Shown here: one piece after another, positions 52,419 through 62,008 of the stretch | Numbering within the stretch: the first letter of the stretch is position 1 | Layout of the letters: the number at the start of each line of letters is the position of its first letter | The notes under the pieces: generated by a model | Databases searched by the model: none | What the model saw: the letters and a program-made list of their open reading frames with translations, nothing else | What the model was told of the DNA's origin: nothing | Assembly (NCBI RefSeq): GCF_009749395.1 | Contig: NZ_WBIR01000019.1 | Coordinates: forward strand, 1 to 64,000 | Direction of reading: 5' to 3' | DNA length: 64,000 nt | Origin: Agromyces salentinus | Lineage (GTDB): Bacteria; Actinomycetota; Actinomycetes; Actinomycetales; Microbacteriaceae | Translations under genes and position numbers: made by a program

Positions 52419-53374
52419 GCGCGACCGCCGAGGTGGGGGAGCACCGCGGTGCCCAGCAGCTCGGCATGCTCCAGGTCGCGCAGGTCGACCGTCTGCAGGT
52501 ACACGCGGTCGGCGCCGAGCTCGCGAAGGCGTTCGATCTTCTCGATCGCGGCGTCGGGCGTGCCGGCGACGTTCACGTCGGCGAACGAGTCGGGGTCGGC
52601 ACCGATCGCGGCGAGGCGTCGCAGGTAGGTCGCGTCATCCGTCGCCACCACCGTGGGCAGGGCCACCGAGAGCTTCAGCGTGGCGGGATCGCGGTCGATC
52701 GCCTCGCACGCACGCCGCACGCCGTCGAACTTCTCGGCGATGACGTCCTCGCCCTGGAAGCCGATGTTGAACTCGGTCGCGAATCGCGCAGCCAGCGCGG
52801 GGGTGCGCCTGGGGCCACCGCCGCCGACGATCACCGGCACCCGGGACTGCACCGGGCGGGGGAGGGCGGGTGCGCCCTCGAGCGAGTAGTGAACACCGTG
52901 GAAGTCGAAGTCCGAGCCGTCGGGCGTCGCCCAGAGTCCCGTGACGATCGCGAGCTGCTCCTCGAGCAGGTCGAACCGCTTCTCGGGGAACGGGATGCCG
53001 TACGCGCGATGCTCCTCGGCGAACCACCCGGTGCCGAGGCCGAGCTCGGCGCGTCCGCCGGACATCGCATCGACCTGGGCGACCTGGATGGCCAGGATGC
53101 CGGGCACGCGGTACGTGACCGAGGACACGAGGGTGCCGAGGCGGATGCGGCGGGTCTCGCGTGCGAGGCCCGCGAGGGTGGTCCAGGCATCCGTCGGTCC
53201 GGGCCCGCGGTCGCCGCCGCCCATGCGCAAGTAGTGGTCGGAGCGGAACCAGCCGTCGAAGCCGAGGCGCTCGGCGGTCGAGGCGTGCGAGAGCTGCTCG
53301 TCGTAGCTCGCGCCCTGCTGGGGCTCCGTGAAGAGGCAGACCTCGAAGGGCCTGCGCGTGGTGATCTCGGTCAT
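52415..53374 (-). CDS. LLM-class F420-dependent oxidoreductase
   Basis: 319 residues. Features: EVCLFTEPQQGASYDEQLSH, WFRSDHYLRMGGGD (about 41), AWTTLAGLARETRRIRLGTL, GGRAELGLGTGWFAEEHRAY (about 105) with the phosphate-binding loop, and IVGGGGPRRTPALAARFA. The actinobacterial F420 subgroup is likely from the GLGTGWFAEEH motif. Middle gene of an operon with hisN-like and DUF1653. Confidence 0.9.
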   Translation of the reverse strand: MTEITTRRPFEVCLFTEPQQGASYDEQLSHASTAERLGFDGWFRSDHYLRMGGGDRGPGPTDAWTTLAGLARETRRIRLGTLVSSVTYRVPGILAIQVAQVDAMSGGRAELGLGTGWFAEEHRAYGIPFPEKRFDLLEEQLAIVTGLWATPDGSDFDFHGVHYSLEGAPALPRPVQSRVPVIVGGGGPRRTPALAARFATEFNIGFQGEDVIAEKFDGVRRACEAIDRDPATLKLSVALPTVVATDDATYLRRLAAIGADPDSFADVNVAGTPDAAIEKIERLRELGADRVYLQTVDLRDLEHAELLGTAVLPHLGGRA

Positions 53375-54294
53375 GCGTCCTCCGGGTCGCGGTCGTCGGA
53401 TGTCGCGGCCGACGCCGCCGCGATCGTGGCCAGCACGGTCTCGTGCAGCAGTCCGTTCGTCGCCAGGGCCGAGCCGTGGGCGTGCCCCGGCGCGCCGTCG
53501 ATCGAGGTGAACCGGCCGCCGGCCTCCTCGACGATCGGGACGAGGGCGGCCAGGTCGTACTCCTTCACGTCGAACTCGCCCACGATGTCGACGAGGCCCT
53601 CCGCGAGGAGCATGTACGACCACAGGTCGCCGTACGCGCGGTCGCGCCAGACCGCCTCGCCGAGGGCGAGTAGCGCGGGGAGTCGTCCGGCCTCGCGCCA
53701 CTGGGCGAGGCTCTGGAAGCTGAGCGAGGCGTCGGCGAGGTCGGCGACGCCCGAGACGCGGATGCGGCGGGCAGGCGTCGCGGCCACCGAGGCGGAGCTC
53801 GCGGCATCCGGCACGTTCGTCCAGGCCCCGTGGCCGCGCGCGGCCCACCAGCGCCGGCCGAACGTCGGCATCGACGCCACGCCGACCACGGGCACGCCGT
53901 CGACCGCCAGCGACACGAGCGCACCCCAGACCGGCACGCCGCGGAGGAAGTTGGACGTGCCGTCGATCGGGTCGATGATCCACTGGCGGGGGCCCCGGTC
54001 CTCGCGGCCGTACTCCTCGCCGAGGATGCCGTCGCCGGGTCGTGCGTCCGCGAGGCGATCGCGCACGGCGCGCTCGACGGCGAGGTCGGCCTCGGTGACG
54101 AACGTGCGGTCGGGCTTGGTCGCGATCTCGAGGTCGCTCGAGCGGAAGCGGTCGAGGGCGATGCGATCGGCGAGGTCCGCGAGCTCGAGGGCGAGGGCGA
54201 GATCGTCGGTCGGCGCGGGACCTGCGAGTTCGGATGACGAAGCGGGGCCGGGGTCGGGGGGCGCGGAATCGCGAGGATCGGGGGCGACGGTCAC
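53371..54294 (-). CDS. Histidinol-phosphatase/inositol monophosphatase family enzyme
   Basis: Mg2+-dependent sugar/histidinol phosphatase. It has GILGEEYG (about 90, metal Glu), WIIDPIDGTSNFLRGVPVWG (about 103, DP(I)DGT motif) and EFDVKEYDLAALVPIVEEAG (about 248) with the final Asp. The last version matches the HisN group more than true IMPases (EFDVKEYD). An extra 30-residue Pro/Ser N-terminus is present. GTG 54294 lies seven bases after TAGCCT. No other his genes are near. Confidence 0.85.
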   Translation of the reverse strand: MTVAPDPRDSAPPDPGPASSSELAGPAPTDDLALALELADLADRIALDRFRSSDLEIATKPDRTFVTEADLAVERAVRDRLADARPGDGILGEEYGREDRGPRQWIIDPIDGTSNFLRGVPVWGALVSLAVDGVPVVGVASMPTFGRRWWAARGHGAWTNVPDAASSASVAATPARRIRVSGVADLADASLSFQSLAQWREAGRLPALLALGEAVWRDRAYGDLWSYMLLAEGLVDIVGEFDVKEYDLAALVPIVEEAGGRFTSIDGAPGHAHGSALATNGLLHETVLATIAAASAATSDDRDPEDA

Positions 54295-54413
54295 GCGCCT
54301 CAGGCTATCGCCCGCGTCCCCGACATGCCGATTCCGACCTCGATTCGCGCAACTCGCCCTCTCCTGCTAACGTTGTCTCTCGGCCCGAGGTGATGAAAAT
54401 CGCCCGGGGCCAC

Positions 54414-54486
<73 letters not shown>

Positions 54487-54492
54487 CGATCA

Positions 54493-54524
54493 GCCCCGAA
54501 CCTCTCGCCAGGTTCGGGGCTTTT
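54493..54524 (+). terminator. Intrinsic terminator after tRNA-Lys
   Basis: Perfect 11-bp stem (54493-54503 with 54510-54520), six-base loop and TTTT directly after. It starts seven bases from the tRNA end. Confidence 0.9.
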
Positions 54525-54548
54525 CTCATGCCGTGACTCGTCCTGAGA

Positions 54549-54962
54549 TCAGGGGCGTGCGTGCCGAAGGTCCTTGCCGTGCACCGTGATCGCGAAGATC
54601 ACCAGCACGTCGACCGCGATCACGATGATCGACCACCACGGCTGTGCCGGGATCAGGAAGAGCTGACCGATCGCGCTCAGCCCGGCGATGATGACCGCGA
54701 CGACCCGCGCCCAGGTCGCGCCGGTGATCAGTGCGACGCCGACCAGCACCAGCAGGGCGCCGATGATGATGCTCCACCATCCCCAGCCGGTGAGGTCGAA
54801 GACGAACAGCGCCCCGCCGGCGACGGCGAAGTAGTAGTCGGAACCCGCCAGGGCGACGATTCCCTGCAGGATGCTGAACACGCCGTTCAGCATGAGGATG
54901 GCGGCCGCGAACGCGACCCACCCGACCCAACCGGACACCTTCACTTCGCTTGCAGCGCTCAT
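54549..54962 (-). CDS. DUF7144 family membrane protein
   Basis: 137 residues, four hydrophobic helices (WVGWVAFAAAILMLNGVFSI first), with the family patterns DLTGWGWWSIIIGALLVLVG and FLIPAQPWWSIIVIAVDVLV. Typical of actinobacteria; function unknown. Stands alone. Confidence 0.85.
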   Translation of the reverse strand: MSAASEVKVSGWVGWVAFAAAILMLNGVFSILQGIVALAGSDYYFAVAGGALFVFDLTGWGWWSIIIGALLVLVGVALITGATWARVVAVIIAGLSAIGQLFLIPAQPWWSIIVIAVDVLVIFAITVHGKDLRHARP

Positions 54963-55032
54963 ACGTCTCTCCGTTCTGTTCGAGTGGCCGACGGACGGTG
55001 TCCGCCGGGGTCCAGGTGCCGCATCGCGGCGC

Positions 55033-56391
55033 TCACCGTCGACCGGCGGCCTCGGCGAGCTCGAGGATGAAGAGCGTCTGCGCCGCGATCATCCGTTCGA
55101 TCTCGCCCGGATCCACCGACTCCTCTGAGGCGTGGATCCGTGACTGCGCGGTGTCCTCCGCTCCCCAGAGCACGATGGCGCCGTCGGGAGCGACCTTCTT
55201 CAGCGAGGCGACGAGGGGGATCGAGGCTCCGCTGCCGATCGACTCGACGGGAGCGCCGTAGGCGGCGCCGAGCGCATCGTTCGCCGCGATGATCGCCGGA
55301 TGGTGCTCGTCGACCGCGAACGGCTGCCCGACCTTCACCTTCTCGGCCTCGACCTCGCAGTTCCAGGGCCGCTGGGCGCGGAGGTGCGCCATGAGCGCCT
55401 CGAGCTGGGCATCGCCGTCCGATCCCGGGATGATGCGCATCGACAGCTTCGCCGTGACCTCGGGCAGGAGGACGTTCGAGGCCTCCGCGGTGTTCGGCAG
55501 ATCCATGCCGAGGACGGTCACGGAGGGCTTCATCCAGATCCGGTCGGAGAGCGAGCCGGTGCCCAGGAACTCGACGCCCGGCAGGATCGACGATCCGTCG
55601 CGGTAGACCTCCTCGTCCATGTCGGCGCCTCCCCAGCTGCCGCTGTCCACGCCCGGGATGACGGTGTCCCCGTGCTCGTCGTGCAGCGAATCGAGGATCC
55701 GGATCATCGCGGTCATCGCGTCGGGGGCCGCGCCGCCGAACATGCCGGAGTGCACCGGGTTCGCGAGTGTGCGCACGGTCACCGTGCAGGCGACGTCGCC
55801 GCGGAGGGCCGTCGTGAGCCCCGGCCGGCCGACGCGCTGCGGGCCGATGTCGGCGATGACGTAGGCGTCGGCGGTGAAGAGCTCCGGGTTGGCCTCGACG
55901 AACGCCTCGAGGTGGGAGATCGTCTCCTCCTCGCCCTCGACGAGGATCTTCACGTGGCAGGGCCGGTCGGGGCCGAGGAGCTTGAGCGTGCCGTAATGGA
56001 TGACGAGCCCGGACTTGTCGTCGGCGGCGCCACGGCCGTAGATGCGACCGTCGTCCTTCGTGACCGGCTCGAACGGCTCGCTCGTCCACCCTTGGCTCTT
56101 CGGCGCAGGCTGCACGTCGTAGTGCGCGTAGAGCAGCACCGTTGGCGATCCCTCGGGCCCGGGGAGGTCCGCGTACACGCACGGATAGCCGTCGGGCACG
56201 TCGAGCAGGCGGACGCCGCTCGCCCCGGCGGCTTCGAACAGCTCGACCACGGCGGCGCCCATCGCGTGGACCGGCTCGGGGTCGAAGCCCGGGAAGGCGA
56301 CCGAGGGGATGCGGACCAGCGCCTCGAGGCGCTCGATCACCTCGGGCATCAGGTCGGCGGCGGCGGACGTGATCTTCGTGGGGTCGGACAT
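55033..56391 (-). CDS. M20 family dipeptidase (PepV/CNDP-like)
   Basis: Zinc-dependent dipeptidase or carboxypeptidase. Metal and catalytic residues are seen in VLLYAHYDVQPAPKSQGW (about 89), GRGAADDKSGLVIHYGT (about 118), LVEGEEETISHLEAFVE (about 149) and IPLVASLKK; the lid (dimer) domain has VHSGMFGGAAPDAM (about 213). 452 residues, normal. 58 bases separate it from the downstream end of the Dcu-type transporter gene on the same strand. Confidence 0.93.
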   Translation of the reverse strand: MSDPTKITSAAADLMPEVIERLEALVRIPSVAFPGFDPEPVHAMGAAVVELFEAAGASGVRLLDVPDGYPCVYADLPGPEGSPTVLLYAHYDVQPAPKSQGWTSEPFEPVTKDDGRIYGRGAADDKSGLVIHYGTLKLLGPDRPCHVKILVEGEEETISHLEAFVEANPELFTADAYVIADIGPQRVGRPGLTTALRGDVACTVTVRTLANPVHSGMFGGAAPDAMTAMIRILDSLHDEHGDTVIPGVDSGSWGGADMDEEVYRDGSSILPGVEFLGTGSLSDRIWMKPSVTVLGMDLPNTAEASNVLLPEVTAKLSMRIIPGSDGDAQLEALMAHLRAQRPWNCEVEAEKVKVGQPFAVDEHHPAIIAANDALGAAYGAPVESIGSGASIPLVASLKKVAPDGAIVLWGAEDTAQSRIHASEESVDPGEIERMIAAQTLFILELAEAAGRR

Positions 56392-56449
56392 TTCGTGCTC
56401 CTCTGCAGCTTGCGAGCCCGCGCGCCGACGCGCGTCGAATGCGGGCGGA

Positions 56450-57913
56450 TCAGACGGGGATGACGAGCTGGATCAGCAGGCCGGCCAGCACGACCGCGAC
56501 CCACGAGACCAGCATCGGGATCGTGAACGAGTGCCAGACGGGCACCTGGGTCAGCTTCGTCGACCCGGTGAGGTCGGTCTCCACGGACGCGATCTGGGAG
56601 CCGTTCGCGGGGAACAGCCAGACGCCGATGAGCGACGGCCACATCGCCGTGATCACGCCCGGGCCGAGACCCGCGGCGAGGGCGATCGGGATCAGCGTGT
56701 TCGTGGTGGCCGACTGGCTCGTGGTGAGGCCGGCGACGAGGAACAGCGCGACCGCGAGGAGCAGCGGGTTGGATTCGATCATCGCGCCCAGCGGTTCGAT
56801 GATCGTCTCCTCGTTCGCGGAGATGAACGTGTCGGCCATCCAGGCGATGCCGAACAGCGCCACGGCCGCGACGAAGCCGGCCTTGAGCAACGGCTGCTCG
56901 ACGACCTTGGCCGGCTTGACCTTGCGCACCAGGATGATCACGAGCGCCACGGTGAACATGATCATCTCGATGACGGTCGACATCCCGATCGGCACGACCT
57001 CGCCCTCGTCGTCGGGGAACGCGGGTCGCAGACCGGGGAACAGCCCGAAGAGGACGATGAGCAGGGTTCCCGAGACGAAGATCCAGGCGGCGGTCGCGCC
57101 ACCCTCGGGGACGGGATGCTGGATGGGCTCGGCGGCGGCCGGGGCTGCCCTGCGGGTGCCGCTGCCATCGACCTCGGTCGTTCCGGCGGTGGTGGTCCCG
57201 CCGGTCGCCGTCGTGCCGCCCGCGACCGCGCCGAAACGCGCGTCGTAGCGTTCGCGGAGGGCGGCGGGTACCTCGACCGTGCCGGCTTCGACCTTCGCCA
57301 GGTAGACCGGGTCGTCGAGCAGGTCCTTCCCGATCCGCTGCTGCACGAAGGAGGTCACGACGCATGCGACGAGGGCCGCCGGCACCGTGATCAGCAGGAT
57401 CTGCGGCAGTCCGAATCCGGTGCCGTCCATGAGGACCAGGTACGCCGCCATCGCGGCGGACACGGGGCTCGCCGTGATCCCCAGGCCGGAGGTCACGGTC
57501 GAGGCGGCCAAGGCCCGTTCGGGACGCTGCCCATTGCGGTAGGAGGTCTCGTAGATGACCGGGATCAGGGCGAAGAAGATGTTCGACGTGCCCGACAGGA
57601 CGGTGAAGACGAAGGCGACGACCGGGGCCACGTAGGTGAGGCGCTTCGGGTTGCGCTGGATGATCCTCGATGCGATCGAGACCAGGTAGTCGATGCCGCC
57701 CGCGGCCTGCATCGCCGAGGACGCCGTGATCACGGCGATGATGATGAAGAAGGCGTCGATGGGGATCGCGCCCGGTGGCAACTGGAAGCCGAACACGAGG
57801 ATCACGGTGCCGACCACGCCCCAGAGCCCCAGCCCCAGGCCGCCGGTGCGAACGCCCATCGCGATCGCACCGATGACGACGGCTCCCTGCAGGACGACCA
57901 ATGCGATGTCCAT
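56450..57913 (-). CDS. Dcu-family C4-dicarboxylate transporter
   Basis: Membrane transporter related to DcuA/DcuB. The start (VLQGAVVIGAIAMGVRTGGL), PIDAFFIIIAVITASSAMQA, RNPKRLTYVAPVVAFVFTVL and GLGITASPVSAAMAA (about 135) follow DcuB helix by helix. Between the two halves is an unusual soluble loop (about 205-250) of Gly/Thr/Ala repeats. In this aerobic-looking genome exchange of aspartate, malate or succinate is likely, perhaps linked to peptide use by the dipeptidase. Confidence 0.85.
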   Translation of the reverse strand: MDIALVVLQGAVVIGAIAMGVRTGGLGLGLWGVVGTVILVFGFQLPPGAIPIDAFFIIIAVITASSAMQAAGGIDYLVSIASRIIQRNPKRLTYVAPVVAFVFTVLSGTSNIFFALIPVIYETSYRNGQRPERALAASTVTSGLGITASPVSAAMAAYLVLMDGTGFGLPQILLITVPAALVACVVTSFVQQRIGKDLLDDPVYLAKVEAGTVEVPAALRERYDARFGAVAGGTTATGGTTTAGTTEVDGSGTRRAAPAAAEPIQHPVPEGGATAAWIFVSGTLLIVLFGLFPGLRPAFPDDEGEVVPIGMSTVIEMIMFTVALVIILVRKVKPAKVVEQPLLKAGFVAAVALFGIAWMADTFISANEETIIEPLGAMIESNPLLLAVALFLVAGLTTSQSATTNTLIPIALAAGLGPGVITAMWPSLIGVWLFPANGSQIASVETDLTGSTKLTQVPVWHSFTIPMLVSWVAVVLAGLLIQLVIPV

Positions 57914-58069
57914 CGCAACCCCCCAGCTACGCGCAGACCCACTCGACCGCCGCCATTGGCGATGGCTGAACTGTACTGCCGCAAGGGATTGACACACAAC
58001 GGCACGCCGGGCTATCACGGCCGGAGCAGCGTGCACGTGGCATCCGCTGCGCGTGAGGAGGGTGACCGG

Positions 58070-58795
58070 GTGATCCGGATCGGCACGTCGGGGTGGAGTT
58101 ACGCCAGCTGGAGAGGTGTGTTCTACCAGCCAGGCCTGCCGCAGGGCCAGTGGCTCGCGCGGTATGCGGAGGAGTTCGACACGGTCGAGTTGAACGCGAG
58201 CTTCTACCGATGGCCCGGCGACGCGGGCTTCCGGCGGTGGCACGATCGCCTGCCGCCGGGCTTCGCCCTGACGGTGAAGGCGCCGAGGGGGCTCACCCAC
58301 GCGAAGCGCCTGGCCGACCCCGAGGCCTGGCTGCAGCGCATCAGCCGCGCCTGGGAACAGCTCGGCGATCGCCACGGCATCCTGTTGCTGCAGCTCCCGC
58401 CCGGCTTCGAGCGCGATGACGATCGCCTGGAGGACTTCCTGCGGCAGCTCCCGCGCGACGTCTCGGCGGCGGTGGAGTTCCGGCATCCCTCATGGCAGGA
58501 CGAGGCCGTGTTCGCGATCCTCGAGGCGCACGGCGCCGCATACTGCGTGATGGACGGCGCCGGCCTGCCGACGATTCCGCGGGCCACCGCCGAGGTCGTC
58601 TACGTGCGGTTCCACGGGCCGGACCCCGACCGCCTGTACGTCGGGTCGTACTCCGATGACGCGCTCGAACGGTGGGCCGGGCAGTTGCGCGAGTGGGAGG
58701 CCGAGGGCCGGCGGGTGTACGCGTACTTCAACAACGACGAGCACGGGTACGCCGTGCTGAACGCGAGGAGGCTGCGCGAGCTCGTCGAATCGTGA
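58070..58795 (+). CDS. DUF72 family protein (YecE-like)
   Basis: TIM-barrel protein of unknown biochemical role. Family marks: IRIGTSGWSYASWRGVFYQP at the start, FDTVELNASFYRWP (about 40), FALTVKAPRGLTHAKRL (about 64), AVEFRHPSWQDEAVFAILEA (about 133) and YVRFHGPDPDRLYVGSYSDD, with YAYFNNDEHGYAVLNA at the end. GTG 58070 is supported by GAGGAGGG upstream. Confidence 0.9.
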   Translation: MIRIGTSGWSYASWRGVFYQPGLPQGQWLARYAEEFDTVELNASFYRWPGDAGFRRWHDRLPPGFALTVKAPRGLTHAKRLADPEAWLQRISRAWEQLGDRHGILLLQLPPGFERDDDRLEDFLRQLPRDVSAAVEFRHPSWQDEAVFAILEAHGAAYCVMDGAGLPTIPRATAEVVYVRFHGPDPDRLYVGSYSDDALERWAGQLREWEAEGRRVYAYFNNDEHGYAVLNARRLRELVES

Positions 58796-58831
58796 GGCTT
58801 CGATGCTCGCACCGCCGCGCGGCGGGCGGCC

Positions 58832-59758
58832 TCAGTCGTTGCCGAGCGCGGCGAGTACGCGCGGCGCCGCGCCGCCGAGGTTCCAGGTCTCCGCGAAGCG
58901 TTCGAACTCGGCACGATGCTCGTCATCGAGCGGCACGATCGACGCGTCGAAGGGGGCGAATTCGAGGTCGCGCACGACCTCGACCACCTTCGGCGCGACG
59001 TCGAGGTAGGCGGCGGCATCGGCGATGCGTGCGCGCATCGTCGCCGAGAGCGGCACGGACGGATCGGCGGCCGCGGCCCGGATGCCGTCGAGGTCGACGA
59101 AGTCGCGCAGCAGGTTCGCGGCGGTCTTCTCGCCGATGCCCTTGACACCGGGGAGGCCGTCGGAGGCGTCGCCGCGGAGCGCGGCGAAGTCGGCGTACTG
59201 CTGGGGCAGCACGCCGTACCTGCCGACGACGGATGCATCGGTGAGCACCTCGAGCTTGCTCATGCCCCTGGCCGTGTAGATCACGCGCACGCCGCGCGCG
59301 TCGTCGACCAGCTGGAACAGGTCGCGGTCGCCGGTCACCACGTCGACGGGCACCGTGGCCTGGGTCGCGAGGCTCCCGATCACGTCGTCGGCCTCGTGCC
59401 GTGCAGCCCCCACGATCGGGATGCCGAGGATGCCCAGGACCTCGCGGATGAGCGGGACCTGGACTACGAGCGGATCGGGCGTCTCCTCGACGTCGGGTCC
59501 GGAGGCGACGACCTCGACGACGCGGTGCGCCTTGTAGCTCGGGATGAGCTCCACGCGCCATTCGGGACGCCAGTCGTCGTCCCAGCAGGCGACGAGCTGC
59601 GTCGGCTCGTAGTCGGTGACCAGGCGCGAGATGATGTCGAGCAGGCCCCGGACGGCGTTCACGGGCGTGCCGTCGGCGGCCTTCAGCGAGTCGGGCACCC
59701 CGTAGAAGGCGCGGAAGTAGAGCGAGGCGGTGTCGAGGAGCATCAGGCGTTCGGTCAC
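58832..59758 (-). CDS. 5'-3' exonuclease (polA-N/FEN-like)
   Basis: Structure-specific 5' nuclease like the N-terminal domain of DNA polymerase I, alone. It has the metal-binding Asp clusters LMLLDTASLYFRAFYG, ARHEADDVIGSLA (about 118), VDVVTGDRDLFQLVDD (about 135) and the HhH part LRGDASDGLPGVKGIGEKTA (about 194). In actinobacteria such a stand-alone protein co-exists with PolA. 308 residues, complete. Confidence 0.93.
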   Translation of the reverse strand: MTERLMLLDTASLYFRAFYGVPDSLKAADGTPVNAVRGLLDIISRLVTDYEPTQLVACWDDDWRPEWRVELIPSYKAHRVVEVVASGPDVEETPDPLVVQVPLIREVLGILGIPIVGAARHEADDVIGSLATQATVPVDVVTGDRDLFQLVDDARGVRVIYTARGMSKLEVLTDASVVGRYGVLPQQYADFAALRGDASDGLPGVKGIGEKTAANLLRDFVDLDGIRAAAADPSVPLSATMRARIADAAAYLDVAPKVVEVVRDLEFAPFDASIVPLDDEHRAEFERFAETWNLGGAAPRVLAALGND

Positions 59759-59807
59759 ACCGCGATCCTGTCACGGACCCACGACCCGCACGAGGGTCGG
59801 GAGCGGC

Positions 59808-60593
59808 TCAGGCGCCGGGGAACAGGTCGAACCCGATCAGGCGGAGGCTCTCGTACGCGAAGTTGGCGAAGCAGTAGAGGCCGAGCACCGCTCCCAGCGC
59901 GGCCTCCCGATGGGAACCGGTGTCCCCGAGCAGCGGCAGCGACACGTGACCGCTCGCCAGCCAGAGCCGGTTCAGCACGGGCGTGTCGCGAAGCCTCTCC
60001 GGCGGCCGCAGCACCTGCGGCCAGAGGACGCCCGGCACGCCGCCGGTGGTGAGGAAGTCGCCGGCGAGGTGCGCGACGAATCCGATCGTGACCGCGAGCG
60101 GGAACCAGGCGACCTGCTCCGGCGCGAAGACGACGATCGCCGCCCCCGCTGCCGCGCCGAGGGCCCAGGCCGCGGGCCATGAGCGCACGAAGTCGCGCGC
60201 CTTCAGGCCGAAGCAGACGAGCACGGCGGTGCCGACGCCGGCCCCCGCCGCGATGCTGCTCGTGTCGTCGATCGCGACGGTGATCAGGGTGAGCGCCCAT
60301 GCGGCCACGGCGACGAGCACCACGGCGATCGCGGAGTGCGCGCCCTGGCGGTGGCCGCCCGACAGGGTGCCGATCGTGCGCGCGACGAGCCGGCCGACCA
60401 GCGGCACGGAGTGCGCGATGGTCGCACTGTGGTGATCGGCATCGGGAAGCAGGGCGGCACCGGCGGCCACGGCCGTACCGGCGAGGACTCCGATGGGGTC
60501 GAGCGGGTAGACGCCCAGGCCGAGCACGGGCATCGTGCTCGTGACGGCGATCCACGCGGCGGCGCCGCTCGTGGCGTGGGTGATGCCCATCAT
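59808..60593 (-). CDS. Metal-dependent hydrolase-like membrane protein (YdjM family)
   Basis: 261 residues, about six helices. HATSGAAAWIAVTS, LLPDADHHSATIAHSVPLVG (about 47) and GHRQGAHSAIAVVLVAVAAW (about 80) form the His/Asp metal motif of the YdjM/LexA-regulated membrane hydrolases; IGFVAHLAGDFLTTGGVPGV (about 170) adds the third site. Substrate unknown. Confidence 0.85.
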   Translation of the reverse strand: MMGITHATSGAAAWIAVTSTMPVLGLGVYPLDPIGVLAGTAVAAGAALLPDADHHSATIAHSVPLVGRLVARTIGTLSGGHRQGAHSAIAVVLVAVAAWALTLITVAIDDTSSIAAGAGVGTAVLVCFGLKARDFVRSWPAAWALGAAAGAAIVVFAPEQVAWFPLAVTIGFVAHLAGDFLTTGGVPGVLWPQVLRPPERLRDTPVLNRLWLASGHVSLPLLGDTGSHREAALGAVLGLYCFANFAYESLRLIGFDLFPGA

Positions 60594-60702
60594 GGTGTCG
60601 CGTACTCCCGGTCGGCGCGGTGCTCGGCCGATCGGCCGTCGACCAGTCTGCCGGGCGCCGCCGACATCGACGAACGCGGGCCGCCGCAGCGGGCGGCGTC
60701 GT

Positions 60703-61296
60703 TCAGTCGTCGAAGCCGCGTGCCGTCAGCGCCTCGCCGAGGTGCTCGGCCGTGCGCAGCGCACGCACGATGACGGGGACGGCGAGGGCGAGGAGCGATC
60801 CCTCGGCACCGCGCGCCTTCCGTGCCTCCATGACCTCGCGCACGAGGTCGGCGAGCAGCGGCACGCACCGGATCGTGAGCGCGAGCGCGAGGCCCACCCG
60901 GTCGGCGTCGATCCAGCGCCGGAACGGGCGGAGCAGCACCTGCATCGCATCGAGCGTCGCGCTGACCGGCGTCGTGAGCGTGTAGAGCGCGGCCAGCGCG
61001 ACGGCGATCAGCAGGCGCACGGCCATCACGGCGGCCGCCTCCCAGCCGCCGAAGAGGACCTGCAGGGGCACGGCGAACGCCAGGACCCAGAGGATCGGCA
61101 CGACCTGCCGGAGCGCCACGCGAACCGGGACCCGCGCTGCGGCGAACAGCAGGACGACGAGGGCGGATGTCGCAGCCAGCCACGCGAGCGAGCCGATGAA
61201 CGCCGTGGCGGTCACGACTACCGCGAGCAACGCGAGCTTCACCAGGGCCGGCGTGCGGTGCACGAGGGAGGTGCCCGGGTGGAGGACGCCGATCAT
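60703..61296 (-). CDS. Energy-coupling factor transporter T component (BioN/EcfT)
   Basis: Membrane T subunit linking ECF ATPases to an S component. Five helices and the two coupling motifs MEARKARGAEGS (about 157) and ALTARGFDD (about 190), each with the conserved Ala-Arg-Gly. It is downstream of the ECF ATPase with ten bases between. The short form (197 residues) is typical of BioN. Confidence 0.88.
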   Translation of the reverse strand: MIGVLHPGTSLVHRTPALVKLALLAVVVTATAFIGSLAWLAATSALVVLLFAAARVPVRVALRQVVPILWVLAFAVPLQVLFGGWEAAAVMAVRLLIAVALAALYTLTTPVSATLDAMQVLLRPFRRWIDADRVGLALALTIRCVPLLADLVREVMEARKARGAEGSLLALAVPVIVRALRTAEHLGEALTARGFDD

Positions 61297-61306
61297 GTGC
61301 GGACCC

Positions 61307-62008
61307 TCACGCGATCAGCGCCCGGTACGCCTCGAGGGCGATACCCGGAACGTCGTCGGCGACGACGCGCCCGCCCTCCATGACGATCACGCGGTCGAAG
61401 TCCTCGAGCAGCTCCAGGTGATGGCTGACCACGATGAGCCGCTCGTCGAGCGCCTCGAAGGTCGCGGCGATGCGCCGGGCGTTCCTGGCGTCGAGGAGGG
61501 TCGTCGGCTCGTCCGCGACGACGATCGCCGGCTCGGCGACGAGCACCGCGGCGATGGCCAGCAGCTGCTTCTGGCCGCCGGAGAGTCGGTGGGCCGGGCG
61601 ATCGGCGAGGTCGGTGAGGCCGAAGCGCTCGAGGACCGCGTCGACGCGGGCCGCGGCATCCGCCTTCTCGAGCCGGTGTCGGCGAAGCGTGAACGCGACG
61701 TCCTCGCGCACCGTGGGCATGACGATCTGGTTGTCGGCGTTCGTGAACACGAAGCCGACTCGGCGTCGCACCTCACGCCCGCGGCGCGACACGTCGAGGC
61801 CGTCGACGACGACGCGCCCGACCGTCGGAGTGACGAGCCCGTTGATCATGCGCGCGAGGGTGGACTTGCCGGAGCCGTTGGCGCCCACGATGCCCACCCG
61901 TCGTTCGCGCAGGACGAGCGACACGTCCTCGAGCACGCGCTCGTCGCCGAAGTCGTGGCTCACGCCCTCGAAGACGATCTCGCCCATCGCCGTGCCGGCC
62001 GCGCTCAT
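61307..62008 (-). CDS. Energy-coupling factor transporter ATPase (BioM-like)
   Basis: 233-residue ABC ATPase with Walker A GANGSGKST (about 41), Q-loop FTNADNQIVMPTVREDVAF (about 86, the DNQI motif is typical of ECF ATPases), signature RLSGGQKQLLAIA (about 140) and Walker B IVVADEPTTLLDA. ATG 62008 overlaps the thiolase stop. A biotin transporter is likely from gene content; BioY, the S component, may lie just right of the window. Confidence 0.88.
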   Translation of the reverse strand: MSAAGTAMGEIVFEGVSHDFGDERVLEDVSLVLRERRVGIVGANGSGKSTLARMINGLVTPTVGRVVVDGLDVSRRGREVRRRVGFVFTNADNQIVMPTVREDVAFTLRRHRLEKADAAARVDAVLERFGLTDLADRPAHRLSGGQKQLLAIAAVLVAEPAIVVADEPTTLLDARNARRIAATFEALDERLIVVSHHLELLEDFDRVIVMEGGRVVADDVPGIALEAYRALIA

